NCBI GenBank assembly: GCA_001509335.1
Contig: LGGY01000158.1
Span: forward strand, 1-9,532
Length of the DNA stretch: 9,532 bases
Direction of reading: 5' to 3'
DNA from: Fidelibacterota bacterium 46_43
GTDB lineage: Bacteria; Fidelibacterota; Fidelibacteria; Fidelibacterales; Fidelibacteraceae
Part shown: positions 6,435 through 9,532 of the stretch, piece after piece
Layout of the letters: every line of letters begins with the position of its first letter
Position numbering within the stretch: the stretch's first letter is position 1
The notes under the pieces: generated by a model
Databases searched by the model: none
Told to the model about the DNA's origin: nothing
What the model saw: the letters and a program-made list of their open reading frames with translations, nothing else
Program-made: the position numbers and the translations under genes

Positions 6435-7605
6435 GACAAGTTTTGTGATCGTGGCTTCGCTTATCTACTTCCTTTTTGGATTCGCAGTTATGGCTATATT
6501 CAGTGCTCTGCCTGCGATAGCCATAGATCTTGAGATGAGTCACTCGATGACTGGTCTTGTGATCGCCTTGCCAAAAGTCTTCTTCCAGATTGCAGCACTG
6601 GTTGCCGCTATCCTCTCGAAAAAAGGCAATCCGTTCAAGATTATGTTGTTAGGTCTTTTCTGCGTTCCAGTGTCGATAATCCTGATTACGCTTTCTAAAA
6701 CGTACTTCCAGTTCTTGTTAGGAAAGACTCTTTTCTTTTTCGGATTTGGAGTTACGGAGATGAGCATTGTATTCGGTGTGGCGGTAATGGCCTTTAGAAG
6801 AACCGGCGGGGTATTGAACATGGTGCACGCCTTCTTTGCTCTTGGCTGTATCATATCGCCCGGGGTAGTTTCGATCTTTCTAACGGATGCTTCGAACTGG
6901 AATATCCCGCTTTACATTCCTCTTTCAATATCCTTAATTATCATACCGTTAGCCCTCAGAATTGGCTGTAAGCAAGTGAGGACAGATAACGACAGGGAAT
7001 CCGGAAAAATAGCTTTTCCTAAAGAACTTTTCTTCTGGCTGATCATAATTGGCTGCTTCATCTATGTTGGTTACGAGAGCGGTCTCTCTTCATGGCTATC
7101 GACATTTGTCTATGAAGCTAAAGCAATTCCTCTGAGAGTATCCAGTCTGCTTCCCTCGCTGTTGTGGATAGGGTTATTTCTCGGAAGGCTTGCGACAGGA
7201 GTCGTTGTTGACCGTTTCGGTCTTGAAAAAACACTGGTCTCCCTTGCTTTTGTCTCACTAATAGGGGTCTCAATGATCATCTTTTCAAATTCCATCATTC
7301 TTCTGATCACAGGAGTCTTCATGACCGGCTTGGGCTACTCAGGAATCTTCCCAACGCTTCAGGCATTGTTGGTTTCCAGCTACAGACAGAACAGGGCGGC
7401 GATCCTTTGCACATTCACTGTGGCCGGTTCCTTGGGGGCTCTCGCGACCAACCTTCTGGTCGGTTCAATAAGCGAAACGGTAAGTCTCTTCGCAGGGATG
7501 TCTTTCATTCTGACGCTGATAGTACTTTCATTGTTCTTATTCACGCTACTTGGAATATCTCACGCAAAGACTCTGCGAAGTTCTCCGAACAAAATCACAC
7601 GGTAA
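6424..7605 (+). CDS. MFS transporter (12 membrane segments, FucP-like group)
   Basis: This 393-residue membrane protein has 12 hydrophobic segments arranged as two sets of six with a polar loop at about residues 186-195. After segment 4, LNMVHAFFALGCIISPGV, and in segment 7, YVGYESGLSSWLSTF (a glutamate followed by a W/F pattern), resemble FucP-like and related sugar MFS carriers. The MFS motif-A-like sequence GRLATGVVVDRFGLEKT lies between segments 8 and 9. It overlaps the HAD gene by 11 bases and so is expressed with it. Since uptake is already provided by the ABC system, it may import a different sugar or amine adduct, or export a product such as a dephosphorylated sugar or the freed amino acid. 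The direction and substrate cannot be settled from sequence. No odd composition is seen. Confidence 0.88.
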   Translation: MRIETSFVIVASLIYFLFGFAVMAIFSALPAIAIDLEMSHSMTGLVIALPKVFFQIAALVAAILSKKGNPFKIMLLGLFCVPVSIILITLSKTYFQFLLGKTLFFFGFGVTEMSIVFGVAVMAFRRTGGVLNMVHAFFALGCIISPGVVSIFLTDASNWNIPLYIPLSISLIIIPLALRIGCKQVRTDNDRESGKIAFPKELFFWLIIIGCFIYVGYESGLSSWLSTFVYEAKAIPLRVSSLLPSLLWIGLFLGRLATGVVVDRFGLEKTLVSLAFVSLIGVSMIIFSNSIILLITGVFMTGLGYSGIFPTLQALLVSSYRQNRAAILCTFTVAGSLGALATNLLVGSISETVSLFAGMSFILTLIVLSLFLFTLLGISHAKTLRSSPNKITR

Positions 7606-7612
7606 GCAAGTC

Positions 7613-7641
7613 TTCACAAATGGAGTTTTATAACATAGAAT
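7613..7641 (+). promoter_or_regulatory. Candidate sigma-A promoter for the GntR gene
   Basis: TTCACA (7613-7618) and TAGAAT (7636-7641) each match the consensus at 5 of 6 positions and are separated by exactly 17 bases, in the 75-base gap between the MFS and regulator genes. Transcription would begin near 7648-7650, about 30 bases before the ATG. This suggests the regulator can be made independently of the catabolic operon and perhaps controls itself. Confidence 0.55.
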
Positions 7642-7680
7642 CTAGTAAGACAGTTATTGATTTGAAATTGGAGATGGATT

Positions 7681-8448
7681 ATGGAGAGTACGGACTATCT
7701 TCTGCCCAAGTATGTGCAGATCAAGAACATGATAATCGAGAAGATTGAATCTAATCAGTTTGAAGAGAATTCGAAACTGCCGTCGGAAAGGGAGATCAGC
7801 GAGAAGTACGGCGTAAGCAGAATGACAGCAAGAAAGGCGCTTAAGATGGTTGTCGAAAGTGGATATGCTTCAAGCCATGTCGGCAAAGGGACTTATGTGC
7901 ATAAACCTAAACTCACGAAGAACCTTACAGAAATCGAAGGATTCTCCTTTATGGTCAGAAGACAACGCGATGGCACGATTGCTTCAAGAGTACTAGAAGC
8001 CAAGATTATCGAAGCCGACAGCTTGCTCTCCGAAAAGCTTAAGATACCTATTAGTGCTGAGGTCTACAGAATTACAAGGATCAGAATAGTTGACGGTGTA
8101 CCTATAGCAATACAGGAATCGAACCTCCCTGCTCAGTTTTTCCCGAACTTACTGGCGCATGATTTCAGTATGACCTCCCTTTACAAAACAATATTCGAAG
8201 AGTATGGTGTGAAGATAGTATCATCCACTCAAATTCTCAACATTGAGTATGCCGACAAGCACAAGGCCGAACTACTTGGAATAAAAGAACACGACGCCCT
8301 CTTTCTCTTCAACAGCGTCTCTTATGATGCAGATAATAACTCGATAGAATACTGCGTTCACCACATGCGCGGTGATAAATGCAGTTTCTACAATGAGCTC
8401 CGAACCAATTCGTCGGCGATCGGGAGCCTTCCTTTCAGAAAGAGTTAA
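7681..8448 (+). CDS. GntR/HutC-family transcriptional regulator with UTRA ligand domain
   Basis: This 255-residue protein has an N-terminal winged helix-turn-helix (about 8-74: KLPSEREISEKYGVSRMTARKAL, then GKGTYV in the wing) and a C-terminal UTRA domain (about 95-240, including RITRIRIVDGVPIAIQES and the EYCVHHMRGDKCSFY end). This is the architecture of FrlR/FraR, NagR and similar sugar-phosphate-responsive repressors. It probably binds palindromic operators near this cluster and is released by the phosphorylated substrate or product; that is inferred from family and position at the end of the cluster. The ATG at 7681 follows GGAG (7670-7673) with a 7-base spacer. A candidate promoter lies at 7613-7641. 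It converges with the small - strand gene, the stops being 15 bases apart. Confidence 0.92.
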   Translation: MESTDYLLPKYVQIKNMIIEKIESNQFEENSKLPSEREISEKYGVSRMTARKALKMVVESGYASSHVGKGTYVHKPKLTKNLTEIEGFSFMVRRQRDGTIASRVLEAKIIEADSLLSEKLKIPISAEVYRITRIRIVDGVPIAIQESNLPAQFFPNLLAHDFSMTSLYKTIFEEYGVKIVSSTQILNIEYADKHKAELLGIKEHDALFLFNSVSYDADNNSIEYCVHHMRGDKCSFYNELRTNSSAIGSLPFRKS

Positions 8449-8463
8449 TCTTCTCTCATCTCT

Positions 8464-8816
8464 CTACTTCTCACCCAGAGCGCTGAGAATACTCTTCATA
8501 GAAAGCATGTCGTTGTCGATTATATAAGTCTGTTCGTTGTCGGTACTTACTATTACTCGCTTATTCAGAAGACCTGTCTTTGATTCGATCTTCTTGATTC
8601 TCTCTCTGGGAATCGAGATATAGTTACCTTCATCCGACTTAATGAAGAAAAGCTCTCCCACTATGCCACCAACCGAGGTGTCAAACTGGGCATGAAACAC
8701 CAGTCGTTGATCTGTAATAGTAAGCTGGCCGGTGTACCTTCCGCCTCCATGAGGTAGAAAGTTCGTTGTCCATCTTCCAAGTTCCCTTCGCCTTCATTAC
8801 ACTTGAATTTAGCCAT
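8464..8816 (-). pseudogene. Small PH/GRAM-like domain protein, interrupted by a one-base frameshift
   Basis: Reading the - strand from an ATG at 8816 gives MAKFKCNEGEGNLEDGQRTF, then YLME up to about 8745; the continuation in the next frame is GGRYTGQLTITDQRLVFHAQ and runs to TAG at 8464-8466. Adding one G in the GG at 8744-8745 joins the two into a 117-residue protein. The pattern (short charged lead, G-x-LTITDQRLVF, a strand carrying IPRERIKKIESKTGLLNKRVIV, then YIID...MKSIL) is that of bacterial GRAM/PH-like proteins, whose function is mostly unknown; membrane lipid binding is only a family guess. A strong ribosome binding site at 8823-8828 supports the 8816 start. Without the repair, only a 78-codon GTG-initiated remnant (8700-8464) would be left. 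A sequencing error is an equally good explanation of the break. Confidence 0.65.
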
Positions 8817-8820
8817 TCAT

Positions 8821-8828
8821 ATCCCCCT
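8821..8828 (-). promoter_or_regulatory. Ribosome binding site of the split GRAM-like gene
   Basis: On the - strand AGGGGGAT (8828 to 8821) has its G run ending 6 bases before the ATG at 8816. It decides for this start and frame over the GTG at 8872, which opens a frame that ends without any family resemblance. Confidence 0.6.
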
Positions 8829-8918
8829 GTTTTCGAATAGTGAGTTCCCTTATAGACCGCTATATTACTCACATTCTACCAAGTAATTTCCGAAAGCAGG
8901 TAATAGAGGTATTCACCC

Positions 8919-8957
8919 CCTTGGCTTTTAGCCAAGGTCACTTCTCCTTTCGGAGAG
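8919..8957. repeat. Two adjacent hairpins at the distal edge of the intron fragment
   Basis: CCTTGGCT (8919-8926) pairs with AGCCAAGG (8930-8937) around a TTT loop, a perfect 8-bp stem. Next to it TCTCC (8943-8947) pairs with GGAGA (8952-8956); on the - strand this stem carries a GAAA tetraloop. The pair could be a remnant of intron domain IV, a site where the intron was broken, or the right-end hairpins of an IS200/IS605-type element. I cannot decide between these from the window alone. Confidence 0.55.
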
Positions 8958-9314
8958 GTTCTTCACTACTACGGGTTCATCTGCCATCCTCCTGAGCTTT
9001 CCGTTAACTTGGATCACCTCCTTGCTAACGGTTACCCTTTTCGGACTCATGAGGACTTCCCCGGGTAAGATACACCACTTTCATCCGAATCCTGCAATCC
9101 AAACCTTTTCAGCTGGAGTCCGGGCTTTTCCTTATCTGGCAGGATTACCCTACTGTAACGGCCATCACTGGTTCACTTTCGTTCAGTTCCGGACTTTGCC
9201 TCGGGCTTCCTTCAGATTCACCGTTACCAGTGACACCCTTGCCTCGGCTAATGCTTCTTTGATTCCCCGCATTCGGGTCTTTCACCCTATAGTTGTGTAT
9301 CATGCCGGGCGCAC
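8919..9314 (-). mobile_element. Truncated bacterial group II intron, 5' part (domains I-III), no reverse transcriptase
   Basis: On the - strand the segment starts at 9314 with GTGCGCCCGGCATG, the typical 5' end of bacterial group II introns. It continues with family-like blocks: GGGTGAAAGACCCG, a ...GCCGAGGCAAGGGTGTC...ATCTGAAGGAAGC... section, CCGGACTCCAGCTG and TTACCCGGGGAAGTCC, then AGGAGGATGGCAGATGAACC and CGTAGTAGTGAAG, a stretch that normally lies just before the intron-encoded protein. After that there is no reverse transcriptase/maturase frame and I find no domain V (the AGC-containing hairpin) or a 3' end ending in AT/AC. So this is a 5' fragment that cannot self-splice by itself. 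By eye I find no convincing EBS1 partner for the six bases at 9315-9320. The left border is uncertain (about 8919-8962). The intron is antisense to the aminotransferase fragment that abuts it. Confidence 0.78.
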
Positions 9315-9532
9315 GAGACGCCGATCACTACGGAAGCATAGACCCTATGGTTCATGCGGCAGTCTGTGCAGGCTACGGACCGGATGGGGCCGACTGGGTT
9401 AGAGAGATGAGGGAATACGTGTGGAAGAATGTCTCCATAATGAAGGACTTCTTCACCAGAAACATACCGGCAGTAACAATGACCGAAGTAGAGGGGTCAT
9501 TCGTAATCTGGATAGACTGGAGAAGGCTTAAA
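9315..9532 (+). pseudogene. C-terminal fragment of a MalY/PatB-type PLP-dependent C-S lyase (aminotransferase class I/II)
   Basis: The frame reads DADHYGSIDPMVHAAVCAGY, then GPDGADWVREMREYVWKN, then FFTRNIPAVTMTEVEGSFVIWIDWRRLK, and stays open to the window edge. The G-x-x-W-x-x-x-x-x-Y-x-x-x-N pattern followed by the TEVEGSFVIWIDWR strand is characteristic of MalY/PatB cystathionine beta-lyase-like enzymes, roughly residues 270-340 of about 390. The N-terminal two thirds, with the PLP lysine, is not found on the other side of the intron fragment: the sequence left of the intron is a different gene on the other strand. The reading frame runs a few codons back into the intron (an ATG lies at 9302) but without a ribosome binding site. 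It is therefore most likely a remnant left by intron insertion plus rearrangement. Confidence 0.75.

Noticed and set aside
7640..7664. Weak inverted repeat (AATC...GATT) downstream of the candidate promoter as a GntR operator
   Set aside because: Only four outer bases match with a long centre; this is expected by chance in AT-rich sequence.
7407..7748. Open frame of 113 codons on the + strand overlapping the MFS and GntR genes
   Set aside because: It is out of frame with both real genes, has no ribosome binding site and spans the intergenic promoter region.
8681..8872. Open frame of 63 codons on the - strand starting with GTG
   Set aside because: It has no good ribosome binding site and shows no family resemblance; the overlapping frame from the ATG at 8816 has a strong site and joins the GRAM-like protein with a one-base repair.
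8928..8987. Nineteen-codon frame on the - strand (MADEPVVVKNLSERRSDLG)
   Set aside because: It lies in conserved intron RNA sequence, its AGGAGG touches the ATG with no proper spacing, and it ends inside a hairpin; it is not a reverse transcriptase start.
9022..9402. Open frame of 126 codons on the + strand
   Set aside because: It runs antisense through the group II intron and out-of-frame across the C-S lyase fragment; the protein has no recognisable features and the strand is the intron's complement.

Overview
The window looks like a chromosomal piece of a Thermotogota bacterium, most likely a mesophilic Mesotoga-like lineage. This is an inference from moderate GC content, strong purine-rich ribosome binding sites, tight same-strand gene packing and the style of the transporter and kinase proteins. 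No rRNA or other lineage marker is present, so the assignment is provisional.

Bases 1-8448 are one catabolic gene cluster on the + strand: a FrlB-like SIS-domain sugar-phosphate deglycase (5' end outside the window), a FrlD-like PfkB kinase, an extracellular sugar-binding protein, two CUT1-type ABC permeases, a second complete FrlB-like deglycase, a rho-independent terminator, a YihX-like HAD phosphatase, an MFS transporter and a GntR/HutC regulator with a UTRA domain. The combination of FrlD-type kinase, FrlB-type deglycase and GntR/UTRA regulator is that of fructoselysine and related Amadori-product (glycated amino acid) pathways. The inferred flow is capture by the binding protein, import by the two permeases with an ATPase encoded elsewhere, 6-phosphorylation by the kinase, and deglycation to glucose 6-phosphate plus a free amine. 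The HAD and MFS proteins may clear a sugar phosphate and move a substrate or product. What is unusual is two different FrlB paralogues and an ABC importer in one cluster. Hairpins follow the kinase gene (1599-1617) and the binding-protein gene (2927-2950) and probably set unequal expression within the operon. A candidate sigma-A promoter (7613-7641) precedes the regulator.

Bases 8449-9532 are a disturbed accessory region. A small PH/GRAM-like gene on the - strand (8816 down to 8464) is split by an apparent single-base deletion near 8745. From 9314 downwards on the - strand is the 5' part of a group II intron, beginning with a typical GTGCG end but lacking a visible domain V/VI and reverse transcriptase; its distal end fades into two adjacent hairpins (8919-8957). 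Directly abutting the intron's 5' end, on the + strand, is the C-terminal part of a MalY/PatB-type PLP-dependent C-S lyase, without its N-terminal two thirds. The stretch 8817-8918 holds no gene that I can see, apart from the ribosome binding site of the split gene.
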